Assembly (NCBI GenBank): GCA_031270705.1
Contig: JAISWW010000081.1
Span: 1 to 62,721, forward strand
Origin: Deltaproteobacteria bacterium
GTDB taxonomy: Bacteria > Desulfobacterota > Desulfarculia > Adiutricales > Adiutricaceae
DNA: 62,721 nucleotides
Direction of reading: 5' to 3'
The notes under the pieces are model-generated. The model did no database searches. It was not told the origin of the DNA and saw nothing but the letters and a program-made list of their open reading frames with translations. The translations under genes and the position numbers were made by a program. Shown here piece by piece: positions 35,807 through 45,303 of the stretch. Positions within the stretch are counted from its first letter, which is position 1, and each line of letters starts with the position of its first letter.

Positions 35807-36987
35807 GACGTGGCTCTTTTCCGGCTGGCCCGCCAACGCGACCAAGTCTTGGCTGGATCGATGGGGCGCAACCGATTGACGTCCAGGAGGAGCCACAAAA
35901 CAAATAAACCCGTGAGAACGACCGGCGACCAGATGGCGATGATGGGCGGGAGCGCGCCAGAATCCCCAAGCGTCCAGCCTAAGGAATAAAAGGCGTAATA
36001 TAAGACAAAAACGGCCAAGCCGATAACTAAGCCAAAATTGCGGCCCTTCGCCCGAAAACTGGCTCCCAAAGGCATGCCTATCACGGCCATTAACAACGCG
36101 GCCACGGGCAAAGACCAACGACGGTGCCATTCCATTAAAAAGACGCGATAAGCCGAGCGACCTTTTTCCGCGAATTCCTTGGCCTTAGCCCTCAGCTGTC
36201 CGGTGGGCAATTCAGTGCGGCCCAATAATATTAAAGGATCCTCGCTGTCAAACTCCGAGCCAGGGGAGATTTTGAGCTCATAGGTGTCAAAGAAGATGCT
36301 ATCCACGGATTTTCGCTCTTCGAAGACGCGATCGATGACGCCATCGCTTAGGCGAAACAATAAAGTTTGTTGCTCGAGATCGACGTCCAATAAACCGGTG
36401 CGGGCCACGACCAAGGTGTTCTCCCCAGGGGTTCGCCGATCATTGATGACCACATTGGCCATGATTTCCGAGTCGCCTGGCATCTGGCCCACGTAAATAG
36501 TTAGGCCCGGAAACTCGCGGACAAAAACTTGCTCTTTGATGGCGAGATCCGCTCGAGCTTTGGCTAAAGCCATGATTTCTAGGCGAAACTGGATATTGGC
36601 TCTCGGCGTTAACCAAACATTAAATAAGCCGGTCAATAAAGCCGCGGCTAAGCCAAAAACCAAGACTGGCGGCAGAAGCTGGTAGAGAGAGACGCCGGAG
36701 GCCTTTAAAACCGTGATTTCCGAATCAGCCGACCAACGCAAAAAAGTGGTTAATGAAGCCAAAAGAGCGGCCATGGGGATAGACATGGAGAGCAATTTTG
36801 GCAAAATCAAGGCGAAAACCTTAAGAATGACCTTTAAATCCACGTTTTTGCCGATGACCAGATCCATTAAGGATATTAAGCGAGCCATCAACAAAATGGA
36901 GGTAAAAACCAAAAGGTTGACCAAAAAAGAGGGAATGGTCTCCTTGAGGAGGCTGGCGTTGACCAGATAGGGAGTTGGCCTAGCCAC
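35803..36987 (-). CDS. lptF: LPS export permease LptF
   Basis: A 394-residue YjgP/YjgQ-family permease, partner of LptG. Helices near 15-35, 50-75 and 100-125, then a jellyroll (about 130-270) and three helices ending in a basic tail (RWRASRKRATS). It follows mltG by 13 bases in the operon ruvX-mltG-lptF-lptG. No lptB, lptC or lptA is present in the window, so they must be elsewhere. Confidence 0.92.
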   Translation of the reverse strand: MARPTPYLVNASLLKETIPSFLVNLLVFTSILLMARLISLMDLVIGKNVDLKVILKVFALILPKLLSMSIPMAALLASLTTFLRWSADSEITVLKASGVSLYQLLPPVLVFGLAAALLTGLFNVWLTPRANIQFRLEIMALAKARADLAIKEQVFVREFPGLTIYVGQMPGDSEIMANVVINDRRTPGENTLVVARTGLLDVDLEQQTLLFRLSDGVIDRVFEERKSVDSIFFDTYELKISPGSEFDSEDPLILLGRTELPTGQLRAKAKEFAEKGRSAYRVFLMEWHRRWSLPVAALLMAVIGMPLGASFRAKGRNFGLVIGLAVFVLYYAFYSLGWTLGDSGALPPIIAIWSPVVLTGLFVLWLLLDVNRLRPIDPAKTWSRWRASRKRATS

Positions 36988-37000
36988 AATTTACGCCGTC

Positions 37001-38089
37001 TCAAGAACCCCGGTTGGGGGATCTTTGGTAAAGGTTGACCATGCGATTGTGCTCAGCCAGGGTTTCGGAAAAATGATGGGTGCCATCGTTTCTGGACACA
37101 AAATATAAAAACCGACCTGGAGCTGGGTCAAGAACCGCTTTGATGGCCTCTTCGCCCGGGCTGGCTATGGGTCCCGGGGGTAGGCCGTCAATCACGTAGG
37201 TGTTATAGGGATGGGGGTTGGCTAGATCCGCTCTGGTGATATTGCCATTAAAATTCCTAAGGCCATAAATGACCGTGGGATCGGTCTGCAGGCGCATCTT
37301 TTTTTCTAAGCGATTTAGAAAGACCCCAGCGATGAGTGGCCTTTCCTCGGGTTTAGCCGTTTCCTTTTCCACGATGGAGGCCAAAGTCACAACTTCTCTT
37401 AGGCTTAAGCCTTTCAGAGCCGCGGTGGCGCTATATTTATTCCAAACCTTAAAAAATTGGCCCGTCATGGACGAGACAATGGTTTTTAAGGGCGTCCCTC
37501 GCGGAAAGCTATAGGTCTCTGGAAAAAGATACCCTTCTAAGGTGTCAGCCTGAACGTTTAAAGAAGCGATAAAAGTCCTATCCCGACACAAAGCCAAAAA
37601 ATCGCTTCCTAGCCCTAGACCCGAGGCTTCCACGGCTTGGGCGATTTCGACCATAGTTTTCCCCTCAGGCACGGTAAAGGGGTAAAGCTTAAAATTGCCC
37701 TTGTGCAGAGTGGCGATGGTTCGCCAAACGTCGCCTGAGGGATCCAAAGCCTGTTCCCCAGCTTTTAAGCTGGTCGATTGGCCAAGAAGAGAGCGTATCT
37801 TTAAGGCCCAAGCGAAGGCTTCTGGCGAGCGAATAACCCCTTTCGCGCGCAAAATCTGCCCAATTTGCGAGTTACTAGCGCCTTGCGGGATGGAGACGAC
37901 CACTTCTCGTTTGACGGTCTCGGGGGCCAGAAAATTTTGCGAGTAATCCAAAAGGCGCAAAAAACCAAAAATCATGGCCCCGAAAACAAAAACCCCAATA
38001 AAACCCACGGTTCGGCCAAAAACGCTGGGCCCAGTTCGGATCTTGGGTTGATTGACTTTTGAGACGCCTGGCAACTTGACCGAGCTCAT
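37001..38089 (-). CDS. mltG: Endolytic murein transglycosylase
   Basis: A 362-residue YceG-family enzyme that cuts nascent glycan strands and sets their length. One N-terminal membrane helix (about 28-50), a LysM-like part, and the catalytic domain with LASIVEKETAKPEERPLIAGVFLNRL (the first Glu in IVEKE is catalytic) and DPTVIYGL, followed by HPYNTYVIDGLPPGPI. It overlaps the ruvX stop by four bases. Confidence 0.95.
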   Translation of the reverse strand: MSSVKLPGVSKVNQPKIRTGPSVFGRTVGFIGVFVFGAMIFGFLRLLDYSQNFLAPETVKREVVVSIPQGASNSQIGQILRAKGVIRSPEAFAWALKIRSLLGQSTSLKAGEQALDPSGDVWRTIATLHKGNFKLYPFTVPEGKTMVEIAQAVEASGLGLGSDFLALCRDRTFIASLNVQADTLEGYLFPETYSFPRGTPLKTIVSSMTGQFFKVWNKYSATAALKGLSLREVVTLASIVEKETAKPEERPLIAGVFLNRLEKKMRLQTDPTVIYGLRNFNGNITRADLANPHPYNTYVIDGLPPGPIASPGEEAIKAVLDPAPGRFLYFVSRNDGTHHFSETLAEHNRMVNLYQRSPNRGS

Positions 38090-38571
38090 GAAAGCTCCGG
38101 GAGCCGAGGGCCATAACGGTGGAGATAGCCCTCCAATATCAAGGTGGCCGCCGTTTTATCTATCACTTCCCGCCTCTTTTGACTATTTAGGCCATCAGAC
38201 TTTAAAAGTCGCTCCGCTTCGGCTGTGGTCATCCACTCTTCCCAGGTGGTCACTCGCAGATCCAAGCGCGACTTCAGCTCATGAGCTAGAGCCATGGCTT
38301 TTTGGGCTTCCGGGCCCAAACGGCCATCGGTGCGCCTAGGCAACCCCACCACCACAAAAGCTGGCTGGTAAGTTTGGCGCAACTCGGCCATTTTTTCCAA
38401 AAAAACCCCGTGCGGTCGACGGGGCAAAACCATTAGGGGTTGAGCCGTTAACCCCAAGGGGTCAGAGACGGCCACGCCCACTCTTTTTTCGCCCACATCC
38501 AGGGCCAGAACCCGAGCCGTTTGAATAATAATGCCTCCGGGAACATTTAAATTCCGGTCTAATATTAACAC
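38086..38571 (-). CDS. ruvX: YqgF/RuvX-family Holliday junction resolvase-like protein
   Basis: A RNase H-fold protein (about 146-161 residues) likely acting in 16S rRNA 5' maturation or junction resolution. Motifs: ALDVGEKRVGVAVSDPLG, VVGLPRRTDG, TTAEAERLL and DKTAATLILEGYL, with the three acidic residues kept. The start is odd: the only standard start is GTG at 38571 with a weak ribosome site, whereas a strong GGAGG lies just before three consecutive ATT codons, the last at 38526, which directly precede the conserved part. Confidence 0.88.
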   Translation of the reverse strand: MLILDRNLNVPGGIIIQTARVLALDVGEKRVGVAVSDPLGLTAQPLMVLPRRPHGVFLEKMAELRQTYQPAFVVVGLPRRTDGRLGPEAQKAMALAHELKSRLDLRVTTWEEWMTTAEAERLLKSDGLNSQKRREVIDKTAATLILEGYLHRYGPRLPELS

Positions 38572-39366
38572 CTGGCTAGCCTTAAAACAAGTTTACAGCT
38601 TAAAATAAGGCTAAGCCGAAACTAGACAAAAAGCTCAAAGACTTTTCATATTTTAATGTATTTTAGGAAATTATTTACGTATTTTAGACATTTTTTAAGT
38701 ATTTTCCTTAACTGGCGGCTAATGTTATCCACGGGCAAAATTCAATTAAAATTGTCCAAAAGCCAATCATTATAAACATGGCCACAAGTAGGATCGCGCA
38801 AAAAATAGTCATAAAATCCTAGGACTTAGGTCAGTAATATTCGCTAAATATGAATATTTATCATTGGTCAATTTCGAAAGGTTTAGGGAACTTTTGGCTA
38901 ACCTTCTGTCTGTATTGAAAGGCCAAAATTAAAACCCTTTTTATGACGATATTTCCGTAAATTAAGCGGATTTTCCGAAGTGGCTAGAACCCGATGGAAC
39001 CTCGACTCGCGACCAAACAAATTGACAAATTCTGAACATTAAAGAATCAATTTTTCGTCAAACTTGGAATATTTGGCCAGAGAGCTCATTTCTGACTGGC
39101 TTAAACTGGGGCGGAGAAGACCAGACTTTTAATCAGGTTTTGAACAAAGAAGGCCCATTTTTTCGGCTAGCTTTCCGCGTCTGGCCCCGCGCGCCCCTAA
39201 AAACCTCGCCTAACCGAGGCTAGACGCTTTTCTAGAGCCATTAGCCTATTTATTCGCGGCCAAAACTCAGTCGTCTATTGGGCGCCAAAATACTAATTTT
39301 TGAACTCAAACTATGATAAAAATACGCCCCGTAAAAAAACAACAAGGATCAGAACCAAATTGTTGC

Positions 39367-39395
39367 TTGACGCCAACTGAAAAATTGGATATCAT
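39367..39395 (+). promoter_or_regulatory. Sigma-70 promoter of the small RNA
   Basis: TTGACG (39367-39372), exactly 17 bases, then TATCAT (39390-39395). Start expected near 39402, which coincides with the first bases of the 12-bp stem. Confidence 0.75.
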
Positions 39396-39401
39396 AAAAA
39401 A

Positions 39402-39513
39402 AGCTGGCGTGATGGAGCCGGGCTTCAGAGTCATTTAAAACCTGGCTTCAGAGACTTTCACGCCAGCTTATAAAGGCTGGGAATCGATTTCAACGGCGTT
39501 TCCCAGTCTTTTT
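39402..39513 (+). ncRNA. Candidate structured small RNA, about 110 nt
   Basis: AAGCTGGCGTGA (39401-39412) and TCACGCCAGCTT (39458-39469) form a perfect 12-bp stem enclosing 45 bases, in which GGCTTCAGAG occurs twice (39421 and 39444). Five bases later a second hairpin, GGCTGGGAA with TTCCCAGTC, is followed by five T (39509-39513), a standard terminator. A well-spaced promoter ends just upstream. I do not recognise it as 6S, SRP, tmRNA or RNase P RNA. No protein gene lies within 800 bp, so it is probably a stand-alone trans-acting RNA (inference). Confidence 0.7.
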
Positions 39514-39875
39514 CCGCTTAATTATATGGCCAAATCTCCCGCCAAATTTTGACTCAGTTTTAAGGTTAAGCCCAATAACTGATTTACCTAGCGCCAACCA
39601 CAGCCTCCGCCAACACCTAATTATTATTTTAATCCTAATAGCGCTATTTAATAACTATTACTTAGTTATTTCATATGATAAGGCCTATAACAAGGATTAT
39701 GGCAAGGCCAAGCCGAAAAATTGATAAAATTTATTCAATGGAATAAACGCTTTAGGTTGAATATATCAGCCGATTAACAATATAAAATAATTAATTTTCT
39801 GAAAATTTAGAAATTTCTGGGATTTATCTGGCCACTTTAAGATTTTCGAAAAGGCCACGGTTTAAAGCCTTAATA

Positions 39876-41640
39876 ACGACGTGTTTTCCGTAAAATCGGA
39901 ATTTCTCCCCAACCGCCCCTCAACCTAAAGTCAAAATGGCTAGCTTATCCTTCCGCCTCCCCCCAAGACTTCTAAACAATTAACCAACTAAGCGGCTACT
40001 TCTGAGGCCCATTTTTCAACAAACTTTAAACATTGGGCGCTAAGAAACGCTGGAAGCGAAAGCCTAACCTCGGGGTGGAGAAACTTTGTAGTTTTCGACC
40101 ACTCCCTACCAGCGATCGCCAATTTTTCAAAATTTATTTTTTAGCGTAAATTTACAAAATGACAATATTCTAAACAATAGGTTATTCCGTGTATTGGCCT
40201 TTTATAGTCCGTAAAACCAGGCTATTTTCGAACAAAATTAGCCAATAGATAATATTACTATTGATTAATTTTTTCAAGTTACCTGGAACTTTTTAAATTT
40301 ACGAGACACCATAGTGTTTTAACCAGGCCAAGTTGTAAAAACTTTATTTACGACGTATTTCCCGTAAAAATCTGGATTTTCTCCAAAAACCCCCTAAACA
40401 TATAGTCAAAATAGCCAGCTGAGCCTTCCGCCTGGCCACAAGACTTCTAAACAATTAACCGACTAAGCGGCTACTTCTTGGGCCCATTTTTCAACAAACT
40501 TTAAACATTAGCCTCTGAGAAGCGCTAGAAACCTGTTTTTCTAGATATAATTTTTTTTAGATAAAATTAGCCAAATGACAATTTTTTTAAAATAGTATTC
40601 TCCGACGTATTAGCGTTTATGAGTCCGAAAAATCAGGTCATTTTAGAAAAACAATTAGCCATTAGCCAAATATTATAATTGTTTCATTTTTTTAAAATTT
40701 GTGGAATTTTTTATATTTACGGCCACCATCAAAATTTTCAACCAGGCCAAGCTTGAAATCCTTATTTTACGACGTATTTCCCGTAAAAATCTGGATTTTT
40801 TCCAAAAACCCCATAAACATAAACCCCATAAACATAGATTCAAAATAGCCAGCTTGACCTTCCGCCGCGGCGACATGAGTTTTAAACAATTAATCGACTA
40901 AGCGGCTACTTCTTAAGCCCATTTTTTAACAAACTTTAAACATTTGGCTCTGAGACCAGATGGAAACTTGGCTACAAGCTGACTTAGGGTTTTAGACCAC
41001 CCCTACCATAATGCGCCAATTTTTCTAGACAAATTTTTTAGCTAAAATTAACCAAATGACAATATTTTAAAAATAGGCTATTGCGACTTATGACCCTTAA
41101 TCTGTCTGTTAATCCAAGCTATTTTAGAAAAAAATTAGCTAAACGCCAATACTAAAAGTAACTTATATTTTTGAATAAATCTGGTACTTTTGAAAAATAT
41201 AACCCACCATCTGATTTTCTAAAAAGGTTAAAACCTATTTTACGACGTATTTTCCGTTAAGAGGCAGATGATCGCTTCCATGATCTCTAGATTAAATGAA
41301 AGCCGTGGCCAGAAGTTTTGGCCAAATTATCGACTATCCATCAACTTTTATGGCCCATTTTATGGCCAAACTTTAAACATTTTAGGCTAACGGCCTCTAA
41401 GGCTGGCTTTTCCGCTGAGGCGAAACCTCCTACTTTTAAACATGTTTTGACCAAACTTTGAGAACAATTGTCTTAAAACCCGCTCCCACCCTAGGTTTGC
41501 TCTAAATCTCTTGGGAGCCGGTCAATTCGCTAAACCGCCTAGCCATTGGTCTAGCTTTTCCACTAAAGCGCCCCAAGTCCCTGGCCGGCCCGCTAGCGAT
41601 TATTGGCCCGACCCCAAAGTTTTTAGGGTTATCTAATTTT
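39876..41640. repeat. Degenerate tandem repeats, about 474/419/473 bp
   Basis: Units begin at ACGACGT: 39876, 40350, 40769 and 41242. Shared blocks in order: TTTACGACGTATTTCCCGTAAAA (itself an inverted repeat TTTTACG/CGTAAAA), CTTCCGCC, TAAACAATTAAC(C/G)(A/G)ACTAAGCGGCTACTTCT, CCCATTTTTCAACAAACTTTAAACATT, CAAATGACAAT, and ACCAGGCCAAG. The second unit lacks about 55 bases. The fourth is the most diverged and its end is uncertain; a weaker trace is near 38940-39180. No conserved reading frame runs through the units. Confidence 0.75.
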
Positions 41641-42032
41641 TGACAATTTAACTTATGATTTTTTAATTTTAACTAGTAAAAGGTTATAATTTATTATTTA
41701 GATTTAATAAAGATCATTTTAATAACCATTTTGAAGGTCTTTGGAATTTTTAAACTTTTGTCAATAATTAGCCCTAATATGTTAACGATTTTAAGACAAT
41801 ATTTTTACCTAACCATTTTGACCTTAATCGAGTGGCCATTTCTAGCCAAAGCCTGGCCAAAGGCTAGTTTTTTTGTTTTTTTACATTTTAGCGGTTGATT
41901 TTTGGGGGCCTGATCGCTATTATTAGGCCATAAAAGCTTTGGCCGGAGCCTTTTGTCCGCCGCTTGAAAACCAGGCGATCGGCTACTAACCCTGGAAACT
42001 CCAATCAAGCCTTTGCCTTTAAGGAGACAATA

Positions 42033-42752
42033 ATGATTGATTTAACTAGACCTAACCGTAATCAAGGGATGACCGCCCAGTTGGCCGCGGCTAGCGAAGC
42101 CACTTTCTTCCAAAAAGTATATATGTGGATGTGTGGCGGCCTGGCCTTAACCGCGGTGGTTAGCTACGCTTTAGCTAATTCCCAGGCTTGGCTATCCATC
42201 CTAGCCTCAAGCCGCCTGGCCTGGCTCTTCATATTCGCCGTTCAGATTGGCCTAGTCATCGCCATTAACGCTTTGATCAATAAAGTGTCGGCTCAAGTCA
42301 TTAAAGGCTTGTTTCTCCTTTACTCCGCTTCCGTGGGCATGACAGTCTCGGTAGTCCTCATGGTCTATCCCACGGACGTGATCGCTAAAGCCTTTTTCTC
42401 CACTTGCCTTATCTATGGCGCTATGGCCGCTTATGGCCTAATGACCAAAAAGTCTTTGGAGGCCTGGGGCGGTTTTTTGTTCATGGGCTTAATCGGCTTA
42501 ATCGTGGCCAGCTTAATCAACTTAATCTTCGCTAGCCCCTTTGTTCATTACGTCATCTGCTGGATCGCGGTCATCGTTTTCGCTGGCCTAACCGCTTACG
42601 ATCACCAAAAGCTTAGAGTTATCCACGCTGGTGGCTTCGCGAACACGGATATGGAAGACAAAATCATTATCCATGGGTCTTTAACGCTTTATCTGGACTT
42701 TATAAACCTCTTTTTGGCTTTAACGCGCATCCTGGGAGCCGCTCGCGACTAA
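42033..42752 (+). CDS. Bax inhibitor-1 / YccA family membrane protein
   Basis: A 239-residue protein with seven predicted membrane helices from about residue 28 to the end, of the BI-1 (UPF0005) family, proposed calcium-leak or FtsH-interacting proteins. Typical segments: FFQKVYMWMCGGLALTAVVSY at the first helix, LTAYDHQKLR before the last helices, and the ending GSLTLYLDFINLFLALTRILG. ATG at 42033 is fixed by AAGGAG eight bases upstream; a longer frame from 41964 is not conserved. Confidence 0.93.
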   Translation: MIDLTRPNRNQGMTAQLAAASEATFFQKVYMWMCGGLALTAVVSYALANSQAWLSILASSRLAWLFIFAVQIGLVIAINALINKVSAQVIKGLFLLYSASVGMTVSVVLMVYPTDVIAKAFFSTCLIYGAMAAYGLMTKKSLEAWGGFLFMGLIGLIVASLINLIFASPFVHYVICWIAVIVFAGLTAYDHQKLRVIHAGGFANTDMEDKIIIHGSLTLYLDFINLFLALTRILGAARD

Positions 42753-42792
42753 TTCGCCTATCGCTGGATCGAGCTGGAATGGATTTTAGAAG

Positions 42793-42990
42793 ATGTTTTT
42801 TTTCTTTCTGGCCAGCTTTATCCTCTTGCCCTTAGGCATATTGTCTTTTATGGTTGGCTGGGCTTATTTAGGCCAACCTGGGGCTCCAGCGGCTCTCTGG
42901 ACAGGCTTGATCTTGGTTATTTTGGGTTCCTTGAACTTCATGGCTTTTTGGCGTCGCCTTTTTCCAAGGCTGAGCAAAAAACGCTCCTAA
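42793..42990 (+). CDS. Small two-helix membrane protein, 65 aa
   Basis: Not recognised. The 65 residues contain two hydrophobic helices (about 2-25 and 33-52) with a short Gly/Pro turn and end in a strongly basic tail (RRLFPRLSKKRS), so the C-terminus should be cytoplasmic. It lies 40 bp after the BI-1 gene and before their shared terminator. The ribosome site is weak. Coding is likely from the hydrophobic pattern and position, not from homology. Confidence 0.6.
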   Translation: MFFFFLASFILLPLGILSFMVGWAYLGQPGAPAALWTGLILVILGSLNFMAFWRRLFPRLSKKRS

Positions 42991-43047
42991 GCGTTAAGTT
43001 TAAACATTTAACGCTTTAGCGGTTAGCTTTTAAACAATTGTTCTTTT

Positions 43048-43076
43048 AGCCCCTGGCTTAGCCAGGGGCTTTTTTT
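43048..43076 (+). terminator. Rho-independent terminator after BI-1 operon
   Basis: AGCCCCTGGC, loop TTA, GCCAGGGGCT and seven T. Ten perfect pairs; a textbook terminator. Confidence 0.95.
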
Positions 43077-43095
43077 ACCGTTTTAGCGTTCCTTC

Positions 43096-43124
43096 TTTAC
43101 AAAAACCAAATAACGCGTTATATT
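43096..43124 (+). promoter_or_regulatory. Possible sigma-70 promoter of the HEAT/HD-GYP operon
   Basis: TTTACA (43096-43101), a 17-base spacer and TATATT (43119-43124), within the 356-bp gap after the BI-1 terminator. It would give an AT-rich leader of about 300 bases before the ATG at 43433; nothing else was seen in that gap. Confidence 0.4.
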
Positions 43125-43432
43125 ATAGCCATTAGGCCATTTTTTGGCTCTTAGAATTTCATCCATTTTTCTAAAAAATACATTTTTCGCGAACTTATTT
43201 TTAAATAATAGAGCCTTAACTCTTTATTTTCCGGCCTTGTTTAAATAAATATAGCGCTTTATTTGATTTTTAATTGTACCTGTCATTTTTTTTAGTATTT
43301 TTAGATTTTGAAGATTTTGTTAAAAATCACTCTAGCCTTTTTAGGCCAAGATTATTTTCATTCTAAACAGAGCGCCCCGGGAACTTTAGACTTCCCCGTG
43401 GGCCTTGTTGGTTTGTCTGGAGGGCTCGATCC

Positions 43433-45295
43433 ATGGATCAGGCTAAACCTGACCAGATTGGCGCCTCGAATCTAGCCGATTTAATCGACCAGGTTCGAAC
43501 GGGTCTACAGAGTTTTATAACCACGGTAAAAAACTGCGCTCTTTATCCTGAAAATAATCAGATCCGCCAAGAATCAATTAATAAGACTTATCAATGGTTA
43601 GCTAGTTTTTTAGACGAGCAGGAGTCCTTAAAGCTCTTCGTGGATCTTAATAGTCTCATCTACTTTGGCCAGCCTGTCCACCAAGATCGCCCCGGGGAAC
43701 AAAACATTATCTTCCCGCTTTTTCGGGATGGCGTTCAATGGATCGAGTTTTTGGAGGGAGTGACCGCCAAGGAGATGGTGACCTTTATCGATCTTTTGAA
43801 CCGGTTTCGCATGGCCAGAGAGGAAGACGAGGATGATCTGGTCACGGCCATGTGGGGAGCCGATTTCCAAAGCGTCAAATACAAAACGGCCAATGAGTTT
43901 TGGGATATTGACCCCATCACCGAAATCACGGCTTTAAAGGTCATAAACGCTCCGGGCCAAGGGCAAGGTGGCCAAGGGCTTGAAGGCGGCCCGGGCACGG
44001 GCGGCGAAATTAGCCAAGACCCTACCCAAGCCACCACTTTAAGAGCCCTTTTTCAGTGGATGGAATTAAACGCGGGCTCCATTGGCCAAAAACTCGATCC
44101 CAATGATAAGCGTTTGCCTTCCCATCCGCCCAACCAGCCCAGCTTAAACGCGGGCCAGCCTTTAGAGTCGCGCTTGTGGCAATTGACTGAGCCAGAAAAA
44201 AAGGCCTTAAGCCAATTAGTGGCCCAAAACGCCCAAAGAACGGTCGCGGATGGCTTGGAACCGGCTATAATGGTTCTAAACAACGTTAAATCCCCTACTG
44301 GGCGGGCTCCTATCTTGGAATATCTGGCCGAGAGCGTCCGTTTCTCCTTAGCCTGGAGCGAATTAAGATCCTTAGTGACCATCATTAAGTCATTACTCTC
44401 CTTAGCTCAATCTAAGCCGGATATTTATGGGGATTTGCCCCAGGTTTTTCAGAGCTACCTGCACCGCGAAGAAATCTTAGATGGCTTTATCTCTTTGACC
44501 CCACCCGGAGAAGGCTTAACCCAGGCGGATCAAACGCGACTGAGGACTTTTTTGGATTTCATGCCCACCAAAACCGTGGCCATTGATTCCTTAATCAAGC
44601 TCTACCCGAAAGTGACTGATCGCTCGGTAAAAAGAGAGATTTTAACGGCCATCGCCAACAAAGCCGCCGCCGTGGGCGCGGATCTGGCTCCCAGCATTAA
44701 CATTAATTTCCCGACCCAAACGGTCATCCAGCTGATTGACCGGATCCCCGTCACCGAGACCGATCAATCAATTCCGCTCCTAATAGGTCTTTCGCGCAAC
44801 GTCAACCCTTCTGTGCGCGAAAAAGCCGCGCAAATTTTATTGACCAATAACCCAGAGCGGATCGCCTCTTTGCCTCACCTTTTAGCCGAAAGCGATCCCG
44901 TGGTCAGTAGCCAAATCTACTCAATAATTAGCCAAAAAAGAAGCCCCGCCGTGGAAAGAGCCATTTTGTCATTTTTGCAAAATAGCTATGAGCTCAATCA
45001 GCCGCGACCCGAATTCGCCATTTACAACGCCTACCGAGCCTTAGGCCGAGCCGCGGCCACCACCAAGGCCGCCGAGTTCGCCGGTCAGGTGCTCTTAAAA
45101 AAAGACCTCAAAGCCCTCTTTGGCTTAGGCGAAAACCAAAACCATCGCCAAGGGGCCGCCTTAGCCTTAGCCTTAACGCCCGAGGCTTTGGGCCAACCCA
45201 ACGAGCTATTGGCCCAAGCCAGCCATAGCTTTTTCCGAGCCATTAGGCGAGCTTATCAAGCCGCCTCGGATGGCCTATCCAGAAATTCTGGCTGA
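43433..45295 (+). CDS. HEAT-like repeat protein with an N-terminal domain shared with the next gene
   Basis: A 620-residue cytosolic protein without a recognised catalytic domain. Residues ~10-150 resemble the N-terminal region of the downstream HD-GYP protein (helix, a LYPENN-type turn, a LNSLIYFGQPV beta pair and a helix ending in LLNRFR). A Gly/Gln-rich linker follows (about 175-200), then a helical repeat region (about 245-600) that looks like irregular HEAT or TPR-type solenoid, with segments such as NPSVREKAAQILL and DPVVSSQIYSII. It is eight bases upstream of the HD-GYP gene, so probably a partner or regulator of it (inference). Confidence 0.72.
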   Translation: MDQAKPDQIGASNLADLIDQVRTGLQSFITTVKNCALYPENNQIRQESINKTYQWLASFLDEQESLKLFVDLNSLIYFGQPVHQDRPGEQNIIFPLFRDGVQWIEFLEGVTAKEMVTFIDLLNRFRMAREEDEDDLVTAMWGADFQSVKYKTANEFWDIDPITEITALKVINAPGQGQGGQGLEGGPGTGGEISQDPTQATTLRALFQWMELNAGSIGQKLDPNDKRLPSHPPNQPSLNAGQPLESRLWQLTEPEKKALSQLVAQNAQRTVADGLEPAIMVLNNVKSPTGRAPILEYLAESVRFSLAWSELRSLVTIIKSLLSLAQSKPDIYGDLPQVFQSYLHREEILDGFISLTPPGEGLTQADQTRLRTFLDFMPTKTVAIDSLIKLYPKVTDRSVKREILTAIANKAAAVGADLAPSININFPTQTVIQLIDRIPVTETDQSIPLLIGLSRNVNPSVREKAAQILLTNNPERIASLPHLLAESDPVVSSQIYSIISQKRSPAVERAILSFLQNSYELNQPRPEFAIYNAYRALGRAAATTKAAEFAGQVLLKKDLKALFGLGENQNHRQGAALALALTPEALGQPNELLAQASHSFFRAIRRAYQAASDGLSRNSG

Positions 45296-45303
45296 GGCGC
45301 TCC

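Larger units (their letters stand above)
38572..42032. other. 3.4-kb gene-free region
   Basis: No credible protein gene, tRNA or rRNA. It is AT-rich and contains one well-defined small RNA candidate (39402-39513) and degenerate tandem repeats of about 420-474 bp (39876-41640). One DnaA-box-like TTATCCACG is near 38726. The short ORFs here lack homologous copies in the repeats and a ribosome site. The size is exceptional beside the tightly packed genes on both sides. Confidence 0.75.

Noticed and set aside
34706-36130. A 474-residue version of LptG
   Set aside because: The first 108 residues are the lptF 3' end in another frame; the LptG family N-terminus begins at 35806 with an ATGA overlap.
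39401-39513. Assignment of the small RNA as 6S, SRP, tmRNA or RNase P RNA
   Set aside because: It is about 110 bases and shows none of the conserved loops of SRP or RNase P RNA, no tRNA-like ends and no long rod with a central bubble.
40673-40901. Overlapping 66-67 codon frames on both strands in the gene-free region
   Set aside because: They fall across a repeat boundary, have no ribosome site, and equivalent frames are not kept in the other repeat units.
39876-41640. CRISPR array or integron cassette array
   Set aside because: The units are over 400 bp and degenerate; there are no short identical direct repeats with unique spacers, no cas genes, no integrase and no attC-type sites.
38572-42032. 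Replication origin in the 3.4-kb AT-rich gene-free region
   Set aside because: Only one DnaA-box-like word (TTATCCACG near 38726) was found and no dnaA, dnaN, gidA or parAB gene is nearby. AT-richness and repeats alone are not enough.
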